The notes beneath the pieces are model-generated. The model saw nothing but the letters and a program-made list of their open reading frames with translations, was not told the origin of the DNA and ran no database searches. DNA of 64,000 bases from Ifrita kowaldi (taxonomy: Eukaryota > Chordata > Aves > Passeriformes > Cinclosomatidae). The position numbers and the translations under genes were made by a program. The stretch is taken from the NCBI GenBank assembly GCA_013398055.1, contig VZRS01009654.1:1138763-1202762 (forward strand), written 5' to 3'. Shown here piece after piece: positions 1 through 11,430 of the stretch. Position 1 is the stretch's first letter; every line of letters begins with the position of its first letter.

Positions 1-442
1 CCCGGAAGGGGAAGCGCTGAGGTGCCACTTGGCCGCCGGGCAGCGGCCGCGGGTGTGCGGTGGCGGCGCTGGTCCCGCAGGGTCCCCTCGGCCCTGTCTG
101 AGGCTGCCTCGCCGTGAGGAGCTGCCTGCTTGCTCGCTGTCTCCAACCCCTCCCTCCCGCCTCCCCTGGGAGCGGCGCGGTGCGGGCGAAAGTTCCCCCG
201 CCTCAGGTGAGGGCCGGGCCCGCCTGCCGGTGGCCGAGCCGCTCCCGCTCCCCCGGCCGCGCCCGGGCTGGCCGAACACCCCCGGCTGGGGTTAGAGCCG
301 GCCGCTGTCGCCAGGCGAGAGAGACATGGCTGAAAGCCTCTCCTGGGAGCTCGGTGTCTGCACGGGTTAAGGCGTGCGGTGGGGCGAGGTGGAAAAGTTG
401 CTGTTGGATTTCGCTTCAAGGGACCGGACAGAAAGCGGCGAA
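1..442 (+). promoter_or_regulatory. SLC39A9: CpG-rich promoter / 5' leader of SLC39A9 (copy 1)
   Basis: This stretch is strongly GC- and CpG-rich compared with the AT-rich introns that follow, and it ends at the SLC39A9 start codon, so it is read as a CpG-island promoter plus 5' leader. No TATA box is apparent. A consensus splice donor (CAG|GTGAGG, GT at 207-208) is present, so a spliced upstream leader is possible but unproven. Known synteny puts ERH head-to-head upstream, so the promoter may be bidirectional. The transcription start cannot be fixed from sequence alone. Confidence 0.6.
326..370 (+). CDS. Upstream ORF in the SLC39A9 5' leader (14 codons, copy 1)
   Basis: An ATG at 326-328 in strong initiation context (G at -3, G at +4) opens a 14-codon reading frame ending at TAA 368-370, 72 nt before the SLC39A9 start codon. 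The peptide starts MAESLSWELG. It would be translated only if the transcript begins upstream of 326, which is plausible but not shown. It is repeated in copy 2 at 1341-1385, where codon 12 is Ser rather than Cys. Its role as a translational regulator is inference. Confidence 0.4.
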   Translation: MAESLSWELGVCTG

Positions 443-538
443 ATGGATGACTTCCCCTCCATCTGCCTACTGTCCCTGGCCATGCTGGTCGCCTGCTATG
501 TGGCAGGAATTATACCCCTGGCGGTTAATTTTTCCGAG
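443..538 (+). CDS. SLC39A9: SLC39A9 exon 1 (copy 1, probably redundant)
   Basis: This encodes the first 32 residues of ZIP9, starting [15 protein letters not shown], and is followed by the donor GTAAGA at 539. The start codon has G at -3 and G at +4. It is identical in protein sequence to the copy at 1458-1553; the only coding difference is a synonymous CTG/TTG at codon 26 (position 518 versus 1533). It is contiguous with the upstream promoter but cut off by an N at 1109, so it is probably the alternative haplotype's exon 1 rather than an extra exon. It has no acceptor and so could not be spliced as an internal exon. Confidence 0.85.
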
Positions 539-1108
539 GTAAGACAGCTCCGCCAAATTGCTCGTTGGTTGCTAATGGAGAAACCAGAGAGATCTCCCAG
601 TAGGAGTTGGTGCTGTCCCTTTGTAATCCGGCAACGCTGTGAAGGATGAAACTATAACTTAAAAAGTTATATGTGCAATACTAATTTTCATTCAAAACTG
701 CAATGTGAAATTATGTTTGTTTCACAGTGTGTACAGAAGGCATTTAAACTTGCTAGATTTGAGTTGAGTGTCTGCTGCAAGTGAAGCGAAGTCTCAGCAT
801 GTAGTATAAGGACATGAATAAGCATGGCTGTTCTTAGAAGCTTGTGTAAGAAATTGCTGAAGTCACAGATTATGTCTTATTATGTGCCTGTGGGCTACTC
901 AAATTAAGGCTTTTAAAAAAAAATTCCAAGAACATTCTCAGAAAACCTTGATTCACAATTTTGTTCACAGCTTGCACTGTTGAAAATTAAACCTTAGCTT
1001 TTTGATTACTATAGAACTTCAAGTTACTGCCACGTGTAAGTCAAGGCCTTCTTTTGGAAAAATACATTGGATAAATAAGGTACTGTTAAAGGACAGGGAG
1101 GCTTTCCT

Positions 1109-1109
1109 N
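1109..1109. other. Single-N assembly junction
   Basis: A single ambiguous base marks the right edge of duplicate copy 1. Continuity across it is broken: the sequence switches from intron 1 to an unrelated GC-rich piece. Confidence 0.95.
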
Positions 1110-1255
1110 GCCACCGGCCGCGGCCTTCCCGCCCGCAGTGACCCAGGGGGAAGGCAGGGAGGGAGGAAGGGAAGGCTGCCCGTGCGGGCGCGGTGTGCGC
1201 GGAGCCCGGCGGTCCGGTCCCGTCCGGTTCTCACCATGGCGGCTCGGCTCCTTCA
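1110..1255. other. Stranded GC-rich 146-bp piece between two Ns
   Basis: This CpG-rich block is flanked by an N on each side and interrupts what should be AT-rich SLC39A9 intron 1. On the minus strand it contains a Kozak start codon followed at once by a splice donor, which suggests it is the divergent ERH promoter and first exon, misplaced here by scaffolding. It shows no obvious match to positions 1-241. Confidence 0.75.
1235..1255 (-). CDS. ERH: Candidate ERH exon 1 (leader end plus initiator ATG only)
   Basis: Read on the minus strand, GAGCCGCCATG (initiator ATG at 1237-1235) is followed directly by GTGAGAAC, a consensus donor, so the coding part of this exon would be just the start codon. 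From family knowledge, ERH (enhancer of rudimentary homolog, a small conserved nuclear protein in RNA processing) lies head-to-head with SLC39A9 in vertebrates, and I recall its first exon ending at the ATG. ERH exons 2-4 are not in the window and would lie to the left. Alternatively, this could be a chance ATG in a CpG island. Confidence 0.45.
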
Positions 1256-1256
1256 N
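1256..1256. other. Single-N assembly junction
   Basis: A single N directly precedes duplicate copy 2, which begins mid-way through the GC-rich SLC39A9 leader. Confidence 0.95.
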
Positions 1257-1340
1257 CTCCCGCTCCCCCGGCCGCGCCCGGGCTGGCCGAACACCCCCGG
1301 CTGGGGTTCGAGCCGGCCGCTGTCGCCAGGCGAGAGAGAC

Positions 1341-1385
1341 ATGGCTGAAAGCCTCTCCTGGGAGCTCGGTGTCTCCACGGGTTAA
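1341..1385 (+). CDS. Upstream ORF in the SLC39A9 5' leader (copy 2)
   Basis: This is the same 14-codon upstream ORF as at 326-370, with Ser in place of Cys at codon 12 (position 1375). Its stop lies 72 nt before the SLC39A9 ATG at 1458. Confidence 0.4.
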   Translation: MAESLSWELGVSTG

Positions 1386-1457
1386 GGCGTGCGGTGGGGC
1401 GAGGTGGAAAAGTTGCTGTTGGATTTCGCTTCAAGGGACCGGACAGAAAGCGGCGAA

Positions 1458-1553
1458 ATGGATGACTTCCCCTCCATCTGCCTACTGTCCCTGGCCATGC
1501 TGGTCGCCTGCTATGTGGCAGGAATTATACCCTTGGCGGTTAATTTTTCCGAG
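1458..1553 (+). CDS. SLC39A9: SLC39A9 exon 1 (copy 2, contiguous with the gene)
   Basis: This encodes residues 1-32, including the first hydrophobic segment and the N29-F-S sequon, and ends in phase 0 before donor GTAAGA. It is the copy that runs unbroken into intron 1 and the remaining exons. Confidence 0.93.
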
Positions 1554-4500
1554 GTAAGACAGCTCCGCCAAATTGCTCGTTGGTTGCTAATGGAGAAACC
1601 AGAGAGATCTCCCAGTAGGAGTTGGTGCTGTCCCTTTGCAATCCGGCAACGCTGTGAAGGATGAAGCTGTAACTTAAAAAGTTATGTGTGCAATAGTAAT
1701 TTTCATTCAAAACTGTAGTGTGAAATTATGTTTGTTTCACAGTGTGTACAGAAGGCATTTAAACTTGCCAGATTTGAGTTGAGTGTCTGCTGCAAGTGAA
1801 GCGAAGTCTCAGCATGTAGTATAAGGACATGAATAAGCATGGCTGTTCTTAGAAGCTTGTGTAAGAAATTGCTGAAGTCACAGATTATGTCTTATTATGT
1901 GCCTGTGGGCTACTCAAATTAAGGCTTTTAAAAAAAAATTCCAAGAACATTCTCAGAAAACCTTGATTCACAATTTTGTTCACAGCTTGCACTGTTGAAA
2001 ATTAAACCTTAGCTTTTTGATTACTATAGAACTTCAAGTTACTGCCACGTGTAAGTCAAGGCCTTCTTTTGGAAAAATACATTGGATAAATAAGGTACTG
2101 TTAAAGGACAGGGAGGCTTTCCTAGATCGGGTAAGTTTCCAAACAGTACCGGAGTTGCTCATTAAACTTATGTGGCTGCTTCTAAGAAATGGTTGTTGAG
2201 GTGATGACGGTTGTCACAGTCTCTGTAAGTTTCCTAATATCCTCTGGTACCCGAGGGGTTTTTCTCTGTCTAAATGATGGTTACTGTATAGAGGTATGGT
2301 GTAGTGAGAATTTAGTTGTTCTAAGGTAGTAAGAGCACTCTTATGAGGGGTGCCCATTTCTCGTGGAAGTAGTGCTACTTTTGGGAAGCAGGGTGCTGGA
2401 GGAGAAGTGTGCCTTTGTCTTCCATCAAGTCAGAGGGCTGCTTGCACCTGTCCTTTGATCCCAGCCATTATTGCTAGGAGGCTTCAGGAGCAGTAGACCC
2501 TGAGCAGCACGGAAGGAAAGGCTGTTCATTTTAGGAAAAGTACAACTCAGCTAAATGAATTGCAACCTAACAGTGTATTTGGGCGTCTTCACGTGAGCAT
2601 CAGCAGAGTTCTGTTTTGCCAGTGCTTCATCTGATGCTTTGGTGGACCTTGCCTTACGTGTCTTCAGTGTTCTTGCTTCCACTGTCTTGCTCTTCAAAAC
2701 TTGCTTGTGCCCTGAAGCCCACGAAGGGTTTTCTTGCGAATTTGTTGAGAGCACTGCCTCGTGTGCTAGTATTGTCTCTTTTTTAATTAATTTTGCGTTT
2801 AGTCATGTATGTGCTTGATAGTCACCTGTTAACTCGCAATTTATATTCACTGTTGTTTGGAGGTAAGGTTCTTATCTGTCTTTGTGTTTTCTTTGTATCG
2901 TTGAATCAGTGGTCTCTTAAACCTTTCAAGGCTTCCAGCAGCTGTAGGAATACAGATCTGTTGAGGATCCAAAACTGCCTAAGCAGTAATCACATCTTTA
3001 TTAGCCTTTTGTATGTGTGGTATTTTACCATCAGTACATAAATGTGCAGTCAAGTTTATTGTGGTATCTTAAGCCCTCAGAAATTCTTGACTCAGTTTTA
3101 CACTTGATTTAAGTCTTTTATTTAAGATATTTTAAGGATTTGCATGCAATGGTGGTTTAAAAGAGCAAAATATCTCTGCCCATGATGTACAAATCCTAGT
3201 TTATCCTGGGAGTGTCTAAATAGAAGTTATAATTGTTTCATTTAAAATTATTGCATTGAATTCTGCAACAATTTCAAACTGAAATGAATGTTTGGACGGT
3301 GCATTCTATAGTTTGCAAAAAGTTTTGCAGATGACCACAGTGAGTAAAAATGCCTCTTTCCACTGGCTATTTGTAATGATTGAGTTGAAAACAAAAGTGA
3401 ATGCTATGCATAAGGGACCCCAGATACTAGAGAAAAATAAAATTATTCGTTAGTGTTAATACATTCCTTCAGATTATTTTTTTGCTGTGGAATTTATTAA
3501 TGTGTTTTGATCTCATGCTATATTCTATTGTTTCTATTAGATTTGGATATTCTTGAAAGCATAAAACTCCAGGAAAGGCAGGTATGACTAAACATGGGTG
3601 GTAAAAGGTGCAAACTGAACAGAGCTTTGCCTTAGTTCTGTGTGCAGAGGTACCCTTTCAGCTTAATCCTAATTCACAGGACCCTGTTGGTCTAATTTAG
3701 GGCTGGAAACAGCACTGTACCAGTTCTGAGGCTACTTCTTAAAGTGTAGTCTAAATGTAAAAAAAGAAAAAAAAAAAGGAATTGTAGCAGTTTGAATGTT
3801 TTGGTGGTGTAACAGAGGCAGAAACTGGGGCCACTTCCTGCTGAAAGTATGTGTGAGTTTTTGATAGGTCCAAGTAAGAGTTTCAATGCCATACAGACTT
3901 AAATATTGAGTAGTGGAACAGTTTGCTAATTTGAGAAATTTGAGATTTTTCCCATGGGGTTTTAGCACTGTTTACTGTGTTGCTCTTGTTTTTTAACATG
4001 CAAATGTATTTAACAGAAATTGTTTGATTTCTTGGATAAAACTGTATTACTTTTGCCTATCTATGTAGGCTGTTGTTACTAAATTTCTGTATTCACTGTG
4101 CCTAACTATTTTGTACTGAAGGGGAGATGGAGACTTATCTTGTAATGATAACTTGTTAGTGTGTATTATTTTCATGGATCTTTAAAATTCACAGGTGCCC
4201 AAGTGAAAGCAAGTTGTACTCTGTATTTGCAGTTGTAATAAAGCAGTATTACTTCTGACACTTTTCTCTGTGTTTATGTATGTATGCAAAAGATATTGTA
4301 CTCACAGATAAAAATAATGGTTTTTTCCTTGTAAGATACTATATTTTTGCAAAATTACTTTATGAACAGCAGATGTTGAAAATTTATCTTCTCGTGTAGA
4401 TGCCACTGTATGACAATTTACCAAGAATAATTATTACATGCACTAGGGTACAGTGCATGTTTGTGGCAACTTCGCACTTTTTCTCTTCTCATGCATATTT

Positions 4501-7500
4501 CTATTTGAGTTTTCCCCAGTAATGCTGCAGGTGTTCCCTTATGGTCACATTTGGCTTGCTTTCAGGAAGCTGGTTGTGCATGTCCCTAGTGCCTCCTGTT
4601 TCTTCTGTGCAAGTGTTGCACATTTCGGTGAGACTGAACAATTTGTCATTACAGTGCATGATGGAGAATGGATGGCATAATAATGATATGCTACAAGTGG
4701 CTTCCTGCTATTCAAATGCTGACCCTTGTCTCTAGGTCCTCTGTAGTTAACATTAGTATTTTGGTGGCACTCAGACTTCTCATTGAGCATGGAAGATGAT
4801 GATGGTTCTGCCACAAAAATGTGTGCTACACAGTTGTTAGGAGGATGTAAATTCCCATGGTTGCCACACATTACGTGATAGGGGTTCTTACAGAAATTAT
4901 GAGTAATGGCCTTTGCAAACTGTTGTATTTTAGACCCTATTATATGTTTATGTAATTGGATTTTAGTACATGGCTTTGACCTTAGCCTGCCAGTGTAGTC
5001 ACAGGGAAGTGAATTGGTGAATTTATTGGTAAAACAGAATGTAATTAGTTTGAGAGGAAGATATCTCTAAGCTTTTTGCCCCTTACTAGAATATAACTAG
5101 GAAGATAACTCTAGGTAATAGTAGCAAGTACTGATAAACAATGTGTGTTTTCTATTTTTATTACAGAAATTCTTCCAAAAATATGAACAAAACTATTATT
5201 CTTCACTATACTATAAAAACATTAAGTTTATATGTTGTTGTTAAGATGTAATTGCAAATGCTCAATGTTTATGTAACAAGTAACCCCTTTCCCCAGCCTC
5301 TGTTAATAAGGGAGAGTAAAGAAAGCATTTTTGTTCTTAAAGATGATACTTGTTTTTTACTTGCTTGCAGGAGAGATTAAAGTTGGTGACTGTTCTGGGT
5401 GCTGGGCTGCTGTGTGGAACTGCCTTGGCTGTCATTGTGCCAGAAGGAGTACATGCACTTTATGAAGACATTTTGGAGGGTAAGAACCAAACCCAGATGG
5501 CCTCGTTCAAGATAACTTAGGTCATGGTATTATGATATACTGAGGCTCCTTTTTACGGTTTTTAACGTGAGATTGGTGGAAGAGCTTCACAGCAGCATGA
5601 CACAAGGCAGGGCTAGAAATGCAAAACTACAGTAGACATATTGCATGTTGAAGGATGTGATCAGACTGCAGATTGATGACTCTTGCTGAGTTATTGAATC
5701 ACTTGTGGGTCTGGATACTGTACTGTTCATGGAATAACAGCCTTTTATGATAAGTCATGTGTAGTGTTTCTTATTCTGGGGAGAGTTAAATTTTAACTGC
5801 CCCTGGAACTTCAAAGGAGGTGTAAGGATGCCTTTGGCAGAGAATGAAATTACGGAGTATTTGCTGTTTCTTTTTGTAGTTCAGACAGCTTCTCATTAAA
5901 GCAATTGCAGGAGGTGTTTTACAGATCTATATCCCTGCCCTAATAAGAATTTCCTCTGAAGCTGAAGAACGTCTTGGAATTAATATACTTAGCTGAAAAT
6001 TTTGGTTATATAGGGCTAATTCACAGAGTAGCAGGCATTTCTTCTTGGGTGGTGGTGTACATTACACCTCTAAATCTCTGTGTTCAAGCATCCAGTTCTA
6101 GTCTACTGTCACTGTCTGCGCCACCTCATCATCTCTAATGAAGAGCTCAAAGTGAGCAGAGATTGTCTTGTGAGGATGTTTGTGTGGAGCATGTCTTACA
6201 GCCTTAATAGAGCTCAATTCGAGGTTATGACATTGTTTTAAATAGCCAGGGCTCATTACCTCTGTTTGGAGCGCACTTTAAATTTTGCTTTTGCTTGGAG
6301 CCTTGTGCTGTTAGATGACCGTTGCATGTATGAGATTTTTCCAGTATGCTCAGAATCAGAAGTTTGAAGGTAAATGGCAATGGCTTACTGATTGCAGGGG
6401 AAAGTACTATAAAGTTGAGGCTGTAAAGAGCCTTGCAAGCATCTGGTATACTGTTGTTGCTGAACTGGGATTGAGAGGTAACTGTAGCCCTTTGCTTTTC
6501 TTGTAGTACTGGGTTTCGTGTTTCTAAACTTTTATATTTCATTTTAGTAAAACGCTTTAATGTATACTGTTTTAGCTTCCACTAAATTTATGTTGTTCTG
6601 CTTAGATTTAGAATAAATGGAAGATAATACATAAAATCGTGCTTTATCAAGAAGTGAAAGAAGCTCTGATTATGCTTTTATACTGTACTATAATTTGTGC
6701 ACTCTGATGTTGGGTGTCTCTAATGAGCTGTAGTTGTGGGTTTGCTCTCCAATCAATTTTAATTCTGAGTAGACTAATTTTCTCTTGTAATGGTACAGCT
6801 AGCAATGAATACAATTGCTGTGAACATTTTTGGGTTTTAATACTTTTTCAATAAATGGGGCATACTGTTCATGTATGACTCGACAGCTTGCTGTTTAGAG
6901 CTGTATGAGCTGTAACTTTGTTAGTATATGGCAAAAAAAGACACTTCCCAGCACTGCAGCAGTAGTGACAGCGGAAGTATTTACCTAGGAAAAAAGAATT
7001 TGTCTGTGAATGGCTTCAGACTCGATATCTAATTCACAGTATTGTGTCTAACAGCAGTCTATCTGTAAAATTTTTTATTATAATTACAAAGGGGCAGAAT
7101 TAATGGGATCTAACTACAAAAATTATTCCTAATATTTTTCTTAGAAAAGTAGGATATTCAAAACTAAACTTAAGACTGGGAGAACAGCTTTTTCTTTTTT
7201 TTTTTCAAGTTCACCTATTTACATAATTAAACCTAGAAAGGTGCAGCTAAGGGAAACATTGAGGTAGATTCATGTAAGTGGAAAAACAGAAAGAGAGAGC
7301 TTTGTTTTCCCTCTTTCAGGTGTATCTTAACTCTGACTGTTTGCTTGCTATCAAGCACTTGAGAGTTTTTCATTGATATGGAAATAACTTTACTATTACT
7401 TCTGTATTTACCCACAGGCTATGGAATAAATAACTTCTAATTTTTGACCTTGTAGGCTGAGAGCAAGCAGCATATCATGACTTGGATTATTCTTTGGTCA

Positions 7501-10500
7501 TAAACCTGTGTATGTGTGTAGCAAAACCTTGGTTTGGGTACTAGCAGCAAATAAAATTCCTTTGCTGACTTCAGTCCTTTGTTTTAGCTGCTGAAACTGT
7601 ATAACCACTGTCAGAAAGATTGCCCTGAGTTACAGTTTTATGTCTTGAAATGATCTGAAGTAAAGTCAACTTCATAATACAGATGGCAAAAATTTTGTGT
7701 GGTCCAAAGTAATTTTATTTATCAATCTTGTTCAGCAAAAGATAGGTTTGAAGTCTTTGCTACCAAGCCTATTCTGATGTGCTTTGATTGTAGTAATGGC
7801 ATTGTGATGTTTTGTGCAGTGGGATGAACATACACCTGTCTCATCCAAGAAGATGTATGAATATTCCAGCAAGCCAATGACTTGCTAGCGTAAGTCAAGG
7901 TCTTGGTATAAGTTTTTAAAGCTTCTGAAGAGTAGTTGCTGTCCAAAAGACCTTCTCAAAATGAAAAAAGGATGGACAAGCTTTAGTAGGGAAAGGAAAC
8001 AACCACATATCATTCATCCCTGGGGCTTGGACTTTGGGTTTCTGGAATGGTACTGACATTTTTAAGTCAGTGTGCTTGACTAAACTATTATTGTAGTCCA
8101 TATCAATGGAGTGTATCAATACTAGCTTGTTTGTATCTCAGCATCAGTTAATCTTCCTAAAGATTGTATTAAATCTATTATTAAATGGAACCTGTTTTAT
8201 CTCATCATCCTGTATTTTCTCACTTAAATGAAGATAATGAAGTGACTGCTTGATGGTATCTCTGAATATTGGCAACTTTGAAAAACTGGCATTGAAAAGC
8301 TGGGAACTGCAGTTAAAAAAGGAATTATACAGCAATTTTTGTTAATTAATTTGTATTTAAAATGCGGCTTGGCTTATAACATATTAATGCTTTCTTTGCT
8401 TTTCCATTCTGAAGATGTATGAGAAGAAACCAGCCAGGCTTTGCTAAGAACACTGTCTATGAAAGACTTTAAACACAGACTTCTGTGTATTGTCCAGGAA
8501 AGTGTGAGGAAGGCTTTTGGCAGAGGAGGAAAGAAGTGACTATGCCATGTCTAGTCTCCTGTCTCCTAATCTGTTCACTGGCCTTTCACAGGAAAGCATC
8601 ACCCAGCGAGCGAGAAGCAGCATGTGATTGAGTCTGAGATGGTAGCGAAAATCCCAGCTGTACATGAGCATGGCCACGACCATTCCAGGTTGCATGCCTA
8701 CATTGGTGTGTCCCTTGTCCTCGGCTTTGTCTTCATGCTGTTGGTGGATCAGATAGGCAGCTCTCATGTACACTCTACAGATGGTAAGCAAAGATTCACT
8801 TCAATTAGACTTGCTAATTAGTCTTAATTAACAAGTTGCAATTTTTTTTTTTTTAATGCTATCGGGATTTAATTTGTCCAGTCATATCCAGAGTTTCAGT
8901 AGGTGCTTTAAAAACATAAACCAAGGTTCATGTGAAATGTTTATGCTGGATATCTATCTCAAGATTGACCATAATTTGAGAGCTTGCCTCATTAACATGA
9001 AATAACTGTATCAGCACTTGTGGTGTGGTGTGGGGGTGAAGGGTGACTTGACACTTGAGTTATTGTCTGTTTTACAGTATCACCCATAGGGGATTTTTTT
9101 GGCTTTCTAAAAAGCCTCAGGTTACTCTTATATGAGTTTGTTTTTTCCTACTTAATTGTCATATATGTAGGTAAAATTTGCAAAGAACAACAAGTTATCT
9201 TAAGTAAGATGGCAGAAATTGTTATATGTAAGCTCTATAACTGCATAGGTGGACCTCCTACACTAGTCTAGAGTCTCACTTACCTCAAAATACCTTCTGC
9301 TTTGTGTAAAGATTTGTCAGCTCCTTGCAAGACTCTAAAATTGCCTACGGTTGCCTTTATTTCCTGCCTGTGACTTCATGCTCAGAGTGTAGCTTGAAAT
9401 GTACCAAAGGTGTTCTGTCATTTGAAAAGGTATTTTATTGCCTTTGGCTGTTCATTTTCACCCACACGGTGTCCTCTGATGCTGGAATTTGGCCTTGAAA
9501 AATTAAGGAATTGATCTGAAAGGAAAAGTAAAACACACACACAGAGGAGAGGGAATATGTTTTGGCTGGATTCTGGTCAGTTCGCAGTGCAGCTTGTATG
9601 TATGGGGTTACTGTGGTGGTGCAGATGAAAGGCCAGTGCAGGGCCTATGTCAGCTGTGTGCTCCTGAAGAAGTGTAAGTGGAGCCACGGCCATAGGTAGC
9701 TGATTTTCACAGCTGTTCTAAAGAAACAATGGCAGTGAGGATGTTAGGGAGATGCAGGTGAGCAAGGATTCTTTTTCTTCCAAAAGAATCTTTGGTTTGT
9801 ATAGGTTAAGACCCTTTTCTGTGTCTCTGGTCACAGCAAATACCAGGAGAAAACGGACTGTGATCTGTGTTAGAGATATGCACTGTAAAATGGAATATTA
9901 AAGTTTTATCTATCCTGTACATGTCATAGGAGATGTAGCAGTGTTTCGTAATGTTTTTTAAAGCGGCTGAAGAAAAACACTCTTCTTGTCTTGTAGTTTA
10001 TTATCTACCAAGTGGCTAGATGTTACTTTGTGTAAACCAGAAAAATTCAGTAGGCCAGAATGAAGGTATGAAGTCAAATGTGACTCTTTGTATTTAGTAA
10101 TGGTCAATCCAGAGCAATTGTAAAGGAAACGTTTTTTGTGAGTATCTCCTCCCGTTTGACATGAGTATACCATTGCTGTCATGCAAGTGCAGCTTATGCA
10201 ATTCATTACTCACACAGGCTCCCCTTCATTCAGAAGATGAAGCTGACCAAAGAGAATGCGTTAGTTTTTAGCTACCTCATTTCCCTGATCTGGCTTATTG
10301 GGAAACTACATGGGTGCCTGGGAATGAAGAGACTGGAGGGTGAGGGGGCAGGCAGGAGGAAAGAACAGGACTGGAATTTCTGTTTTGGCATCACTTCAGA
10401 CTTAATGGAGCAGCTGTGTAGGTTTGCTTACAGTTGTCTTACAGACCACTGGGACAATTCAGTCATGGCTGTTCAAACTGTCTGGAGTTAAACAGTTGAA

Positions 10501-11395
10501 TAATAAGATGTTTCTATACTTTTGTAGGGCTTACCCACCGTGCAGCGATTCTTTGTAACAGTTTTACCACTGATTGTGTAGTGGTGAATATTGATATTGC
10601 CCTGTTGTGCTGTGTAATGAGCTAGCCTGCAAATGTTCAGGCACTTCTGGTCAAACACTGGATCTGAAACAGCACTGGCTGCATTTCTCCTTTGTGGTGT
10701 ATAATGTCAAAGGGAAATCTTCACAGCTGGTGCTGTGACAAGTAGACTTTATTGTTTACTAGGAACTGCCAGAGAAACACTGCGTCAAAAACTGACCCAG
10801 ACTGTCACCTGAAGGAAACTATGAGCTGTGTGGGGGAAAATCATCCTTACTCTTGCAGCAGTTCTGGATTCTTGGGATCCAAAAATAGCTTTTCTTTCTC
10901 TTGGTGGCACAGACCTATAACATTTCATTTTAGGAGGTTAAGAATAACATCTGCTTCTGCCTATGAAAGAGATCCTGCAAATTGCAAAGAATTGTCTGTG
11001 AGTCTGTCACTTACTCGTTTGCAGAACTTCACGTGATTTGAAGGTGTTAAGTGTCAAACTATTTTACAGTAAATCTAATGCAGAAATACAGAAGCTGGTA
11101 GTTTTGAGTACAACTGCCTAAGCAGCTGGGAGAGATATGTACAGTGATACTCGTGATTATTTTTTCCAGCATAATTTATTCATTTGATCTCTATCCTAAC
11201 TGTTTTCATGACTGTTTCAGATCCAGAAGCTGCAAGATCAGGCAATTCCAAAATCACCACAACACTGGGACTAGTAGTCCATGCTGCAGGTAATGTAGGA
11301 CCTATTGTTAGTGCTTGACAAGTACATACATTGCTATGTGGGTCATCCTTAGGTGTGATGGCGACACTTGGGTTTTGCTTTTGAAGGTGGCTTTT

Positions 11396-11430
<35 letters not shown>

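Larger units (their letters stand above)
242..1108 (+). repeat. Tandem duplicate copy 1 (SLC39A9 exon 1 region)
   Basis: This 867-bp block recurs at 1257-2123 at a constant offset of 1015 with no indels. I count about 11 substitutions, at 294, 360, 518, 624, 651, 654, 671, 681, 701, 703 and near 756, mostly transitions and roughly 1.3 percent. It ends exactly at a single N (1109), and the second copy starts exactly after a single N (1256). That pattern fits two unmerged haplotype contigs placed in tandem rather than a real duplication. Confidence 0.93.
1257..2123 (+). repeat. Tandem duplicate copy 2 (SLC39A9 exon 1 region)
   Basis: This is the partner of 242-1108. It runs without a break into the rest of intron 1 and on to exon 2, so it is the copy physically joined to the remainder of the gene, while copy 1 is joined to the upstream flank. 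The true locus is probably 1-1108 merged with 1257 onward, counting the 867 bp once. Confidence 0.93.

Noticed and set aside
114..542. A long GC-rich open frame overlapping SLC39A9 exon 1
   Set aside because: It is in a different frame from the ZIP9 N-terminus and results from stop-poor CpG-island sequence.
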